Virus record (IMG/VR): IMGVR_UViG_3300035181_000678
Span: 1-29,647 of that record
Reading direction: 5' to 3' (one strand)
DNA: 29,647 nt
Source: a virus
In this document: piece after piece, positions 1-7,501 of the stretch
Position numbering within the stretch: the stretch's first letter is position 1
Layout of the letters: each line of letters opens with the position of its first letter
The notes under the pieces: model-generated
What the model was told of the DNA's origin: nothing
Seen by the model: the letters and a program-made list of their open reading frames with translations, nothing else
The model's database searches: none
Position numbers and translations under genes: made by a program

Positions 1-1
1 G

Positions 2-2644
2 AAACGCAAGAAGAGCCTCGATTTTAAGGAGATGGCCGATGCGCTGTTGGCACGAGCCGAAACGCTGGTGCCGCAATGGCTGCCGGCCGGCAAGCGGCGC
101 GGTCATGAGTGGGTCTGTGGCTCGCTGAACGGCGGCGAGGGCCATTCGACCAGCGTCAACCTGGTGACCGGCCGCTGGGCTGATTTCTCAGGTGACGATG
201 CTGGCGGTGACCTGCTGTCGCTCTACGCGGCGATCCGTGGCCTGAAGCAAGTGCCGGCCGCGCGTGAGCTGCAGGCCGACATGGGCTGGCAGGCGCCGAT
301 CCCGGAGGCCACACCGAACAAGCCGAAGAAGCGCCGCAGCCTGTGGCGAACTTTCGACATGGTGCCCTCGCATGCGCCAGCCCAACTGACCGAGTGGAGC
401 TACAAGGACGACACGCAGAACCGCTGGGTCAAGCTGCAGGCGGTGCGCTCGTGGGCTTATCGGTTCAACGGTCAGCTGTGGGGCCATGTGTCGCGCTTCG
501 AGCGCATCGACAGCAAGGGCCAGTTGGTCAAGGACACGTTGCCGCTGACCTGGTGCGTCGATGAGTCGGACGACCAGCAGACGTGCACATGGCGCTGGAA
601 GATGTGGGAGGGCGCGCGGCCGCTGTACGTGCCGGCTGGGCGGATCAGCGCGGACCTCGGCACACCGGTCGTGGTGGTCGAGGGCGAGAAGTGCGCCGAA
701 GCGCTGTGGCAGCTGCTCGGGGATGAGTTCAATGTGGTGAGCTGGCCGGGCGGCGTGAACGGCTGGGTCAAGGCGCACTGGGAGTGGCTGGCGGGCCGGC
801 CGGTCGTGCTGTGGGCTGACACGGACAGCAAGCGCGTCAAGCTGACCAACGCGCAGCGTGAGGCTGGGGTTGATCCTGAGTCGATGCCGTACCTGCCGTG
901 GGCGGAGCAGCCCGGGGCGGCCGCCATGCTTGGCATCGGCCAGCTGCTGCAGCGCGAGCATGGCTGCACCGTGACGATGTGCCTGACCGAAGCGCCGGGC
1001 GTGATGCCCGACGGCTGGGACGTGGCCGATGCGATTGCCGATGGGTGGGATGCCGACCGTGTGCGGGCATTCATCGCTGATGTTGGGCCCGCTTTCGGCG
1101 AGGTTGATCGGCTCAAAACTGAGCCGATCTCCACGGCCGCCAGCGCCGCGCCGCCGTGGGTCGATGCCGACATACCGCTTGATGAGCTGACCGCCGCTGC
1201 CAATGCGCCGATCAGCCTGCCTGCTGTGGTGGCGCAGGAACCCCCGCCAGAGGGGGAGGGCAAGAAGCAAAAGCACAAGGAGCGGCCTGAGGGCTTCTGG
1301 CCGCTCGTGGACGATCTATCGGACCGGTTCACCTTGATCTACGGCACCGAGTCGTGCTGGGATGCGACGACGTCGATGCTGATCAAGGTGCCGCACATGC
1401 GGCTCGCCTTCGGCAAGGATCCGGTGAACATGTGGCTGTCGCGGCCGAGCCGGCGGATGATCAATCTGACCGACCTGGTGTTCGAGCCCGGTGTGGAGGT
1501 GGGTGAGCACCAGGTCAACATGTTCGAGGGCCTGGCCCTGGAGCCAGTGCCGTGCGTGCCGGCTGATGTCGATCCGATGTTGAAGCTGCTGCGCCATCTG
1601 TGCGCCCAGTCAGCCGAGCATGCGGATGAGGTGGACGAAATCGTGCACTGGCTGCTGTGCTGGCTGGCCCTGCCGCTGCAGCAGATCGGCACCAAGATGG
1701 CGACCGCACTGATCATGCATGGACCGCAGGGCTCCGGCAAAAACTTGTTCTTCGATGCCTGGCGCGACTTGTACGGCCACTACGGCAAGACCATCGGCCA
1801 GACCGAGATCGAGGACAAGTTCAACGAGTGGATCAGCTGCAAGCTGGCGTTTGTCGCCAACGAGGTGGTTAGTCGGCAGGAGATGTATCACCGCAAGGAC
1901 GCCCTCAAGATGATCGTGACCGAGGGCAAGGACTTCCCGATCCGGGGCATGCACACGCCGACTCGGTGGGAGCGCAACGCCGCGAACATCGTGTTCCTGA
2001 GCAACCAGCGTGTGCCGCTGGCCCTGGACGATGGCGACCGCCGGCACGTGGTGATCTACACGCCGCTCGCGGCTGACGATGAGCTGTACCGCGAGGTGCT
2101 GGCCTTTTTGGCGGCCGGCGGGCTGGCGAAGTGGCTGTACTACCTGCAGCACTACGACGTGGGCGACTTCCACGCCCATACCAAGCCCCCGATGACGCGC
2201 GACAAGCAGCGGCTGATCCAGGCGAGCTGGAAGGCCCCGGCCCGGTTTGCGCACGAGTGGATGGAAGGCTATCTGGAGCTGCCGGTGCGGGTGTGCAGTG
2301 GCGATCAGCTCTACCGGGCTTTCCAGCGCTGGTGCACGCGCTCAGGCGAGCGGTTTCCACCGAACCGGGACACGTTCACTGAGGAGGTGCACCGCTGGGC
2401 GGCCGAGACGGTCGAGCGTGATCTGGTGACGGGGCGCAGGGTGCCGCCGTGCATCGAATGCAAGCCGGTGCAGCACAAGGACGCGACGGGCAAGCGCAAG
2501 AGCATCCGCACCTGGATTCCGCATTCGTGCGAACCGCCGGACGGCACGAGCATGGGCGCGTGGGCGTTCGAGTCGGCGGCGATGTTCCAGTCTGATCTGG
2601 ACAAGTTCTGCCGTCAGCTGGGCTTCGGGGAGTCGGACGAATGA
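2..2644 (+). CDS. Phage primase-helicase (TOPRIM plus SF3/DUF5906-type helicase), 5' partial
   Basis: Replication initiation protein that should prime and unwind the phage origin. Counted from the in-frame ATG at 32, an N-terminal primase-like region is followed by a TOPRIM domain with VEGEK at about 216-220 and the acidic DTD at 263-265. The C-terminal superfamily 3 helicase domain has a Walker A GPQGSGKN at 564-571, a Walker B-like stretch (LAFVANEV) near 605-612, and a sensor asparagine in FLSNQ near 655-659. The frame is open to the left edge, and the codons before ATG 32 read KRKKSLDFKE. The apparent AAGGAG touches that ATG with no spacer, so the true start probably lies just outside the window. 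A Pro/Ala-rich linker near 365-415 separates the two halves. The stop lies just before a large inverted repeat that may be its target. Family assignment is firm; the exact subfamily (P4 alpha-like or DUF5906) is less certain. Confidence 0.9.
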   Translation, partial: KRKKSLDFKEMADALLARAETLVPQWLPAGKRRGHEWVCGSLNGGEGHSTSVNLVTGRWADFSGDDAGGDLLSLYAAIRGLKQVPAARELQADMGWQAPIPEATPNKPKKRRSLWRTFDMVPSHAPAQLTEWSYKDDTQNRWVKLQAVRSWAYRFNGQLWGHVSRFERIDSKGQLVKDTLPLTWCVDESDDQQTCTWRWKMWEGARPLYVPAGRISADLGTPVVVVEGEKCAEALWQLLGDEFNVVSWPGGVNGWVKAHWEWLAGRPVVLWADTDSKRVKLTNAQREAGVDPESMPYLPWAEQPGAAAMLGIGQLLQREHGCTVTMCLTEAPGVMPDGWDVADAIADGWDADRVRAFIADVGPAFGEVDRLKTEPISTAASAAPPWVDADIPLDELTAAANAPISLPAVVAQEPPPEGEGKKQKHKERPEGFWPLVDDLSDRFTLIYGTESCWDATTSMLIKVPHMRLAFGKDPVNMWLSRPSRRMINLTDLVFEPGVEVGEHQVNMFEGLALEPVPCVPADVDPMLKLLRHLCAQSAEHADEVDEIVHWLLCWLALPLQQIGTKMATALIMHGPQGSGKNLFFDAWRDLYGHYGKTIGQTEIEDKFNEWISCKLAFVANEVVSRQEMYHRKDALKMIVTEGKDFPIRGMHTPTRWERNAANIVFLSNQRVPLALDDGDRRHVVIYTPLAADDELYREVLAFLAAGGLAKWLYYLQHYDVGDFHAHTKPPMTRDKQRLIQASWKAPARFAHEWMEGYLELPVRVCSGDQLYRAFQRWCTRSGERFPPNRDTFTEEVHRWAAETVERDLVTGRRVPPCIECKPVQHKDATGKRKSIRTWIPHSCEPPDGTSMGAWAFESAAMFQSDLDKFCRQLGFGESDE

Positions 2645-2648
2645 GCCG

Positions 2649-2878
2649 CTGTTTCACCCCTGTTTCGATAGCGTTTCGCTGTAAGTCCTTGATGTTACTG
2701 ATGTTTCGCCTGTTTCGGGGGTCTCCTCGTGTGCGTGTGTGCGCAGGTGCGGGCGCGTGTGATTCACCACCAGCACACCACTTCTTTTTTTCATACGTGA
2801 GGACCTCCCCGAAACACCCGAAACATCAGTGACATCAACAACTTACGTCGAAACAGCGTCGAAACACCCCTGAAACAT
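2649..2878. repeat. Imperfect 80-bp inverted repeat built from TGTTTCG units (candidate replication origin)
   Basis: The left arm (2649-2728) and the reverse complement of the right arm (2799-2878) align without gaps, with about 61 of 80 positions identical. Each arm carries five GTTTC units, and the blocks TGTTTCGA, GTAAGT, TTGATGT and ACTGATGTTTCG are conserved. The 70-bp centre is GT-rich and then has a T-run with CATACGT. The arms could pair as a long cruciform or RNA hairpin, or act as oppositely oriented iterons for the replication protein encoded immediately upstream. This fills most of the 265-bp gap before the next gene. The repeat is directly visible; the origin role is inference. 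Confidence 0.8.
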
Positions 2879-2909
2879 CACCTCATTTCCTCAAGAAAGA
2901 AGAGAAAAA

Positions 2910-3206
2910 ATGGAAGAGAAGCAGGTAGATCAGAAAAAGCGCTGGGATTGGCTGCCGGCTCATATGCCGAAGGTCGCCCAGTTGATGGCCGAGCGCCGCG
3001 AGCAGCACGGTGCAGCATGGGTGGCAGAGTGCTGGAAGCGCTCAATGCAGGGCGAGCCGGGCTTTTTGTGGGCCGCTGAGGGGCCGATTGCGATCGGCAC
3101 GCCGGTGGATGGCGACCTGGTGCTGAAGCATTACGCGATTGCCGCCAAGTTCCCGGGCACGGCCACGCTGGTGCTGGCTGACCCGGTGCCCACGGGGGCT
3201 GCATGA
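2910..3206 (+). CDS. Small phage protein of unknown function
   Basis: This 98-residue protein has a charged, Lys/Glu-rich N-terminus (EEKQVDQKKR), then a Trp-containing stretch (WDWLPAHMP) and an Ala/Gly-rich C-terminal half. I recognise no domain, signal peptide or membrane segment. An A-rich purine tract (AAGAAAGAAGAG) ending shortly before the ATG can serve as ribosome binding site. Its stop overlaps the start of the Q-like gene by four bases (ATGA), so the two are probably co-translated as part of the delayed-early block between replication and late control. Codon use matches its neighbours. Confidence 0.75.
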   Translation: MEEKQVDQKKRWDWLPAHMPKVAQLMAERREQHGAAWVAECWKRSMQGEPGFLWAAEGPIAIGTPVDGDLVLKHYAIAAKFPGTATLVLADPVPTGAA

Positions 3207-3595
3207 GCGACCGCCACGCATGGGTCAAGGAGGCGCTGACGCAGTGGGCGGCATGGGCCGATGCGCGGGACAAGGGAGCGCTGGGCTACCCGTCGGTCAA
3301 CCTGCTGGCCCGATCTGGCGGCCGGAGCGCTTCGACGGACCATATTCCGGTGGGGCTGCAGCAGGCTGAGTCGGTCGATGCGGTGGTGCGCCAGCTGCGG
3401 CAGCACGACGGCGCGTTGTGGTGCGTGCTGATGTGTGCGTACCTGGGTGATCCTCGGGTGCGCCAGCACCGTCGGCGCGTGCTCGGCACTGCTGACATCG
3501 GCAGGGTGCTGCACATGCACCGGGACACGGTGCTGCGCAAGCTGAGGCAGGCGGAAGAGTGGATTGGCACTGCGCTGTGCACGATCCGCAGATGA
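3203..3595 (+). CDS. Phage antiterminator Q-like late regulator
   Basis: This 130-residue basic protein probably controls late transcription. The N-terminus (HAWVKEALTQWAAWADAR, then GYPSVNLLARSG) has the layout of PF06530-type Q antiterminators: a Trp-rich first helix followed by a GYP segment. Residues about 96-123 (GTADIGRVLHMHRDTVLRKL) form a convincing helix-turn-helix followed by an AEEWI helix, as in sigma-like Q proteins. The position supports this: it is the last gene before the long late operon and is followed by an AT-rich leader and a hairpin. It is translationally coupled to the preceding gene through ATGA. The family call rests on motif resemblance and position; a RinA/PhiLH-like late activator is the main alternative. 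Confidence 0.7.
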   Translation: MSDRHAWVKEALTQWAAWADARDKGALGYPSVNLLARSGGRSASTDHIPVGLQQAESVDAVVRQLRQHDGALWCVLMCAYLGDPRVRQHRRRVLGTADIGRVLHMHRDTVLRKLRQAEEWIGTALCTIRR

Positions 3596-3656
3596 GGTGG
3601 TTTTTTCCAGATCTTTTTTCCGCTACATTTCAGGCAAATTCAGATTCGTGTGTCTG

Positions 3657-3685
3657 CAGCCCGGTCGGCCTTGTCGCCCGGGCTG
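3657..3685 (+). terminator. GC hairpin in late-operon leader, candidate Q-controlled terminator
   Basis: A perfect 8-bp stem (CAGCCCGG with CCGGGCTG) and a 13-nt loop are followed by TGTTTGCTTTG, a weak U tract. It lies between the Q-like gene and the first late gene, downstream of an AT-rich stretch (3598-3650). This matches the promoter-terminator-late gene order of lambda pR'-tR'. No convincing -35/-10 pair could be fixed by eye. It also argues against starting the next gene upstream of the hairpin. Confidence 0.5.
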
Positions 3686-3706
3686 TTTGCTTTGTGGAGT
3701 GCGGCG

Positions 3707-4372
3707 GTGTTCAGTGCGAAGAGCAGCTTCGAGACGATGCTGAAGCAGGTGCAGCAGGTGCCCAAGCAGGCGGCGTTTGCGTTTGCCTCGGCGCTGACCG
3801 AGCAGGCTCGGGCCATTGCCAACGAGCTGCCAGGACAGATGTCATCAGCACTTGATCGCCCGACGGCGTTCACCTTGCGCGGTGTGTTCTTCACCCGGGC
3901 CCAGAAGGACAACCTGCAGGCAGTGGTCGGGATCAAGGATGCGCAGGCCGAGTATCTGCAGTGGCAGGTGGATGGCGGGGTGCGTGCGCCAACCCGCCAG
4001 GCGCTGAAGCTGCCGGGTGATGTGCAGCTCGATGGCTACGGCAACATCCCGCGCTCGCTGATCAAGCAGTTGGTCGCCCGCGCGCAGGCTGGGCGCCGTG
4101 CAACGAAGAGCCAGCAGCGGCGGTTCGGCGTGAGCCGCGAGGTGGATCTGTTCTACGGCGAGCCGGGTGACGGTCGGCCGGCTGGCATCTACAAGCGGGT
4201 GCGGGTCAACGGTGACCGTGGGCACCTGGTGCCGGTGGTGGTGTTCCCGAAGACGTCGGCTACCTACCGCCAGCGCTTCGACTTCTGGGGCGTGTGCAAC
4301 CAGCAGGCGCTGGCCGAGCTGCCGGGTCGGCTCGACGATGGGCTGGATCGGGCGATGGCCTCGGCGCGGTGA
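3707..4372 (+). CDS. Unknown phage protein at the head of the late operon
   Basis: This 221-residue protein has no function I recognise. It opens with VFSAKSSFETMLKQVQQVPKQAA, a helical start of the kind seen in small virion or tail-associated proteins, and continues with a basic, Arg/Lys-rich middle (QAGRRATKSQQRRFG). There is no signal peptide or membrane segment. The frame is open further upstream, but GTG at 3707 is preferred: GGAG at 3696-3699 sits 7 nt before it, whereas the earlier GTG at 3650 lies before the hairpin and has no ribosome binding site. Its TGA overlaps the ATG of the HAD-like gene (TGATG), so the two are coupled. It sits upstream of the terminase genes. Confidence 0.7.
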   Translation: MFSAKSSFETMLKQVQQVPKQAAFAFASALTEQARAIANELPGQMSSALDRPTAFTLRGVFFTRAQKDNLQAVVGIKDAQAEYLQWQVDGGVRAPTRQALKLPGDVQLDGYGNIPRSLIKQLVARAQAGRRATKSQQRRFGVSREVDLFYGEPGDGRPAGIYKRVRVNGDRGHLVPVVVFPKTSATYRQRFDFWGVCNQQALAELPGRLDDGLDRAMASAR

Positions 4373-4701
4373 TGGGCAGGCAAAGGTATGAGCCGACGCG
4401 GTGCATTGCAGTCGATGTCGATGGCACGTTGCAGATCAATGGAAGGCGCAATGACGTGCTCATTGATTGGTGCAGGGATCGGCGTTTGGATGGGTACTCG
4501 ATCCTCCTGTGGAGCGCACGAGGTAAAGAGCACGCGCGCTCGGTGGCTGACGCGTTCGCGTGTGCTGATGTCTTCGATGTGATCTTGGCAAAGCCGGGCT
4601 ACATCGTGGATGACTTGGGGTGGAGTTGGATCAAGTACACCCGGGTGATCGATATGGGTGACCTCCAAAACACGGATGAAAAGGTACTCCCTGGGGGTTA
4701 G
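4372..4701 (+). CDS. HAD-superfamily phosphatase-like protein
   Basis: This small 109-residue HAD-fold protein may be a phosphohydrolase; the substrate is unknown. All four HAD motifs are visible: motif I VDVDGTL with D15 and D17, motif II Ser48 in LLWSARG, motif III Lys74 in ILAKPG, and motif IV the DD pair 80-81 in YIVDDLG. It is short for a HAD enzyme, with almost no cap domain, similar to minimal phosphatases of the polynucleotide-phosphatase or MDP type. An in-frame ATG exists at 4294, but the start at 4372 is preferred because it overlaps the upstream stop (TGATG) and the D15 motif then falls near the N-terminus as in the family. Located between late control and terminase; whether it acts on DNA ends or nucleotides is unknown. 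Confidence 0.75.
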   Translation: MGRQRYEPTRCIAVDVDGTLQINGRRNDVLIDWCRDRRLDGYSILLWSARGKEHARSVADAFACADVFDVILAKPGYIVDDLGWSWIKYTRVIDMGDLQNTDEKVLPGG

Positions 4702-4758
4702 GAGGCCGGGGGTCATTCGCGAGCTTGCTTTTCACGCGCTGGCAGGGTTTCGGGTGGG

Positions 4759-4799
4759 GTAGTCAGGTAGTCGAGTAGTCAGGTAGTCGGGCGGTAGTC
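4759..4799 (+). repeat. Five GTAGTC direct repeats just upstream of terminase
   Basis: GTAGTC occurs at 4759, 4767, 4775, 4783 and 4794, with spacings of 8, 8, 8 and 11 bp, and ends one base before the terminase small-subunit ATG. Adjacent units read mostly as AGGTAGTC. The regular short spacing beside a Nu1-like terminase suggests binding sites for packaging initiation (cos or pac region) or a translational leader element. No Shine-Dalgarno is evident for the gene that follows. The 99-bp intergenic stretch 4702-4800 contains nothing else I can name. Confidence 0.7.
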
Positions 4800-4800
4800 A

Positions 4801-5376
4801 ATGGCGTTGATGGGGTATCGAGAGTACGCGCGGCATCGCGGCGTTGCTCTGCGCGCAGTGCAGAAGGCGATCGAGGCCCGCCGAATCACGGTGATCGATG
4901 TCGCTGGCAAGACCAAGATCGACAGCGACCAGGCCGACCGAGACTGGACCGCCCACACCGACCCCGTCGCCAGGTCGCCGCTGTTCAGCGCTGGCCCGTC
5001 GGCGCCGCCTGCCGCCCCGGCTGGCGCCGATGAAGATGAGGTGGATGACGGCACGGCCGAATACCGCGAGGTACGCACCGATGCCGCCAAGATCAAGCGC
5101 GACCGCGAGCGCCTGGAGCTGCAACGCGATCTGGGTGAGGTGGTCAGCCGCGCCGAAGTGGCCCGGCTGCGCTTCACCGAGTTCCGTGCCTTGCGTGATG
5201 CGCTGGGCAACCTCGGGCCGCGCCTGGCGCCGCTGGTCGCTGTGGAGTCGGACCCGATCCGCTGCGAGCAGCTCTACCTGGATGCCCTGGCGGATGTGCT
5301 GACCGCCTTTGCCGACCAGGTGCTCGTGCGCGACGTGCTGCAAGACGTGGACGATGACGACGACGCAGCCGATTGA
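4801..5376 (+). CDS. Terminase small subunit, Nu1-like
   Basis: DNA-recognition subunit of the packaging motor, expected to bind the packaging site and recruit the large subunit. Residues about 4-40 (GYREYARHRGVALRAVQKAI then an Arg-rich wing) form the winged helix-turn-helix typical of Nu1-type small terminases. Residues about 85-150 are a charged helix region (IKRDRERLELQRDLGEV, VSRAEVARLRFTEFRALRD) likely used for oligomerisation. The acidic tail (VDDDDDAAD) overlaps the large-subunit start by 23 nt, consistent with a contact surface. Length of 191 residues is close to the lambda protein. ATG 4801 is chosen, although ATG 4810 is possible; neither has a clear ribosome binding site because the GTAGTC repeat block occupies that position. 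Confidence 0.88.
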   Translation: MALMGYREYARHRGVALRAVQKAIEARRITVIDVAGKTKIDSDQADRDWTAHTDPVARSPLFSAGPSAPPAAPAGADEDEVDDGTAEYREVRTDAAKIKRDRERLELQRDLGEVVSRAEVARLRFTEFRALRDALGNLGPRLAPLVAVESDPIRCEQLYLDALADVLTAFADQVLVRDVLQDVDDDDDAAD

Positions 5377-7501
5377 CTCGGTCCGCCGCGCCATCGCCGA
5401 CGCGATGCGGCCCGACCCGAAGGTGCTGGTGGATGAGTGGGCTGAAGACAACCGGGTGTTGCCGCCTGACACCCCCGAGCCCGGGCCATACCGCAACGCC
5501 CGCACGCCGTACCTGATCGACATCCAGCGCACGATGTCGCCCGGGTCGCCCTGGCGCGAGGGCTGGTGGATGAAGCCGCACCAGGTGGGTGGGTCGGTGT
5601 CGGGCGAGAACATGATCGGCGCCTGGGTGAGCACGGCTGCCGGTTCGATGCTGGTGGTGTTCCCGACCTTGGAGGCTGCCAAGCAGTGGGAGCTGAGCCG
5701 CTTCGAGCCGATGCGCCAGAACACCCGCGCGCTGCGGCGGCGGATCAAGGCGGCCGACAAGAAAGGCAGCGACAACACCAAACTGCGCAAGCGCTACCCG
5801 GGCGGCGTGATGCGGCTGATCGGTGCGAACCGGGCAGCCTCGGCCAAGTCCGCGACGATCCGGTACGTGAAGTTCGAGGAGTGCGATGAGTACCCGCAGG
5901 ACGTCGAAGGGCAGGGCTCGCTGATCAAGCTGGTGATCGGCCGGACCAGCAACTTCGGCCGGCGCGCCAAGATCTTTGGCGACTCGACGCCGACGATTGC
6001 CGGCCAGAGCATGATTGAGCAGCAGGTCGAGCGTGGCGACAAGCGCAAGTGGCACCTGCACTGCCCGGACTGCCAGCATCCCCAGGTGCTGCGCTGGGAG
6101 CAGCTCAAGTACATCGACAGCAGCCCGGAGACCGCGCGCTACGAATGCGAGGCCTGCGGAGTGCTGGAGACTGAGGCCAACTGGAAGCGCGGCAACTACC
6201 GACCACGGCCGCGCGGCATGACAGAAGAGCAGGCCAAGGCCAGCGGCCGGGCGTACTGGGAGCCGACAGCAGTCGGTGAACCTGGCGTGGCGAGCTGGTG
6301 CGATTTTGGCGCGCTGAACGCGCCGGTCGGCTGGCGGCCCTGGCCCGAGCTGGTGCAGGAGTGGCTGACCGCGCAGCAAGCGCTGCAGGCCGGCGACGAT
6401 GGCCCGCTGATCACGTTCACGAACAACATGCTTGGGCGCTGCTACGAGCTGAAAGTGCGCAGCAGCGTCGGTGCCGAGCTGCTGCAGCAGCGCGCCGAGC
6501 GGTACGAACTGATGACCGCGCCGCGCGGCGTGCTGGCGATCACGGCGGGGGTGGACACGCAGGACAACCGCCTGGCGGTCGTCATCCGAGGTTGGGGGCG
6601 CGGCGAAGAGTCCTGGGGTATCTGGCACGGCGAGATTTACGGCGATCCGTCGCTGCCGGATGTGTGGAAGAAGCTGCGCGAGCTGCTCGACACGCCGGTG
6701 CGACACGAGTCGGGGCAGTCGATGCGCATCGACGCAGTGGCGATCGACAGCGGCGGCCACCACCGCGAAGACGTCTACGCGTTTGCCCGTGACGCGCAGC
6801 TGCGCGGCAAGCACTGGTTCGCCATCAAGGGCGCATCGAGCTACGACGCACCGAAGCTCGGGCGCCCGAAGACGCAGGAATTCACCTGGCGCGGCCAGCC
6901 CGTGCTGGGCGGCGCCGAGCTGCGCCAGATCGGCACGCAGGCGATCAAGACGCTGATCGACGGCCGGCTGAAGCTGGGGGTGCCGGGCGGTGGCTACTAC
7001 CACTTCCCGCTCGGCTTCGGCGCCGACTATTACAAGCAGATGCGCTCAGAGCGGCGCATCTGGAAGCGCGACAGCCGTGGCGTGAAGCGGCTGTTGTGGG
7101 ACGAGACGAGCCAGCGTAACGAAAGCTGGGACTGCGAGGTTTACGCCTATGCGGCGCTGCTGTACGCCATGAGTGGCCGGCATGCCGAGACGGTCTGGGC
7201 GGCGCGCGAGCAGATCTACGGCACGCAGACACAGCCTGGTCTGGACTTCGCCGGCTCGCCGGTGGGCGTATCGGCTGCGGCAGCCCCGGTGCGAGTGGCG
7301 CCCGTAGCTGAGCCGCCGCGCGCTGAGGTCGAGGCAGTGAAAGCGCCTGATGGGCCGGATCCTCCCCCAGTGGTGGATGCCCTGGTAGCAGACGAACCGC
7401 CGGCCGACGTGCTGGTGCAGCAGATCGCGGCGCGCCGCGCTGCGAATGTGACAAGGATGCGCCGCCCTGGAAGGGGCGGCTTTGTGCAAGGATGGCGATG
7501 A
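5354..7501 (+). CDS. Terminase large subunit, GpA family
   Basis: ATPase-nuclease motor that cuts and translocates phage DNA into proheads. The N-terminal ATPase has the GpA-type Walker A region QVGGSVSGEN at 77-86, a Walker B region (VKFEECDEYP) near 172-181, and a coupling motif GDSTPT near 209-214. A CPDC...CEAC zinc ribbon follows at 237-268. The C-terminal nuclease shows acidic GVDTQDNRL and AIDSGGHH segments and GFGADYYKQM. ATG 5354 gives MTTTQPIDS and 715 residues, normal for the family; the frame extends further upstream only through a TTG inside the small-subunit gene. The Pro/Ala-rich C-terminal tail (after about residue 640) is probably the prohead-docking extension. Overlaps terS by 23 nt and the next gene by ATGA. 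Confidence 0.93.
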   Translation: MTTTQPIDSVRRAIADAMRPDPKVLVDEWAEDNRVLPPDTPEPGPYRNARTPYLIDIQRTMSPGSPWREGWWMKPHQVGGSVSGENMIGAWVSTAAGSMLVVFPTLEAAKQWELSRFEPMRQNTRALRRRIKAADKKGSDNTKLRKRYPGGVMRLIGANRAASAKSATIRYVKFEECDEYPQDVEGQGSLIKLVIGRTSNFGRRAKIFGDSTPTIAGQSMIEQQVERGDKRKWHLHCPDCQHPQVLRWEQLKYIDSSPETARYECEACGVLETEANWKRGNYRPRPRGMTEEQAKASGRAYWEPTAVGEPGVASWCDFGALNAPVGWRPWPELVQEWLTAQQALQAGDDGPLITFTNNMLGRCYELKVRSSVGAELLQQRAERYELMTAPRGVLAITAGVDTQDNRLAVVIRGWGRGEESWGIWHGEIYGDPSLPDVWKKLRELLDTPVRHESGQSMRIDAVAIDSGGHHREDVYAFARDAQLRGKHWFAIKGASSYDAPKLGRPKTQEFTWRGQPVLGGAELRQIGTQAIKTLIDGRLKLGVPGGGYYHFPLGFGADYYKQMRSERRIWKRDSRGVKRLLWDETSQRNESWDCEVYAYAALLYAMSGRHAETVWAAREQIYGTQTQPGLDFAGSPVGVSAAAAPVRVAPVAEPPRAEVEAVKAPDGPDPPPVVDALVADEPPADVLVQQIAARRAANVTRMRRPGRGGFVQGWR
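7461..7480 (+). terminator. Short GC hairpin at the 3' end of the large terminase gene
   Basis: GCCGCCC (7461-7467) pairs with GGGCGGC (7474-7480) across a 6-nt loop, followed by TTTGTG. It lies inside the last codons of the terminase gene, just before the coupled start of the next gene. The U tract is too short for a strong terminator. It could attenuate transcription or protect an mRNA end between packaging and virion genes. Confidence 0.35.

Noticed and set aside
2641-2832. 63-residue reading frame overlapping the primase stop
   Set aside because: It is translated across the left arm of the inverted repeat and a GT-rich stretch; residues are low-complexity and its only coupling is a chance ATGA. 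The repeat explains the sequence better.
3650-3706. GTG start at 3650 for the late-operon gene
   Set aside because: That start precedes a terminator-like hairpin and has no ribosome binding site, whereas GTG 3707 has GGAG at 7 nt.
4294-4371. Upstream extension of the HAD-like gene to ATG 4294
   Set aside because: It would overlap the preceding gene by 79 bases and place the catalytic DxD far from the N-terminus; the coupled TGATG start at 4372 is better.
5174-7003. 609-residue - strand open frame
   Set aside because: It is the antisense of the terminase gene in GC-rich DNA, with Arg/Ala/His-rich composition and no domain. The + strand carries all terminase motifs.
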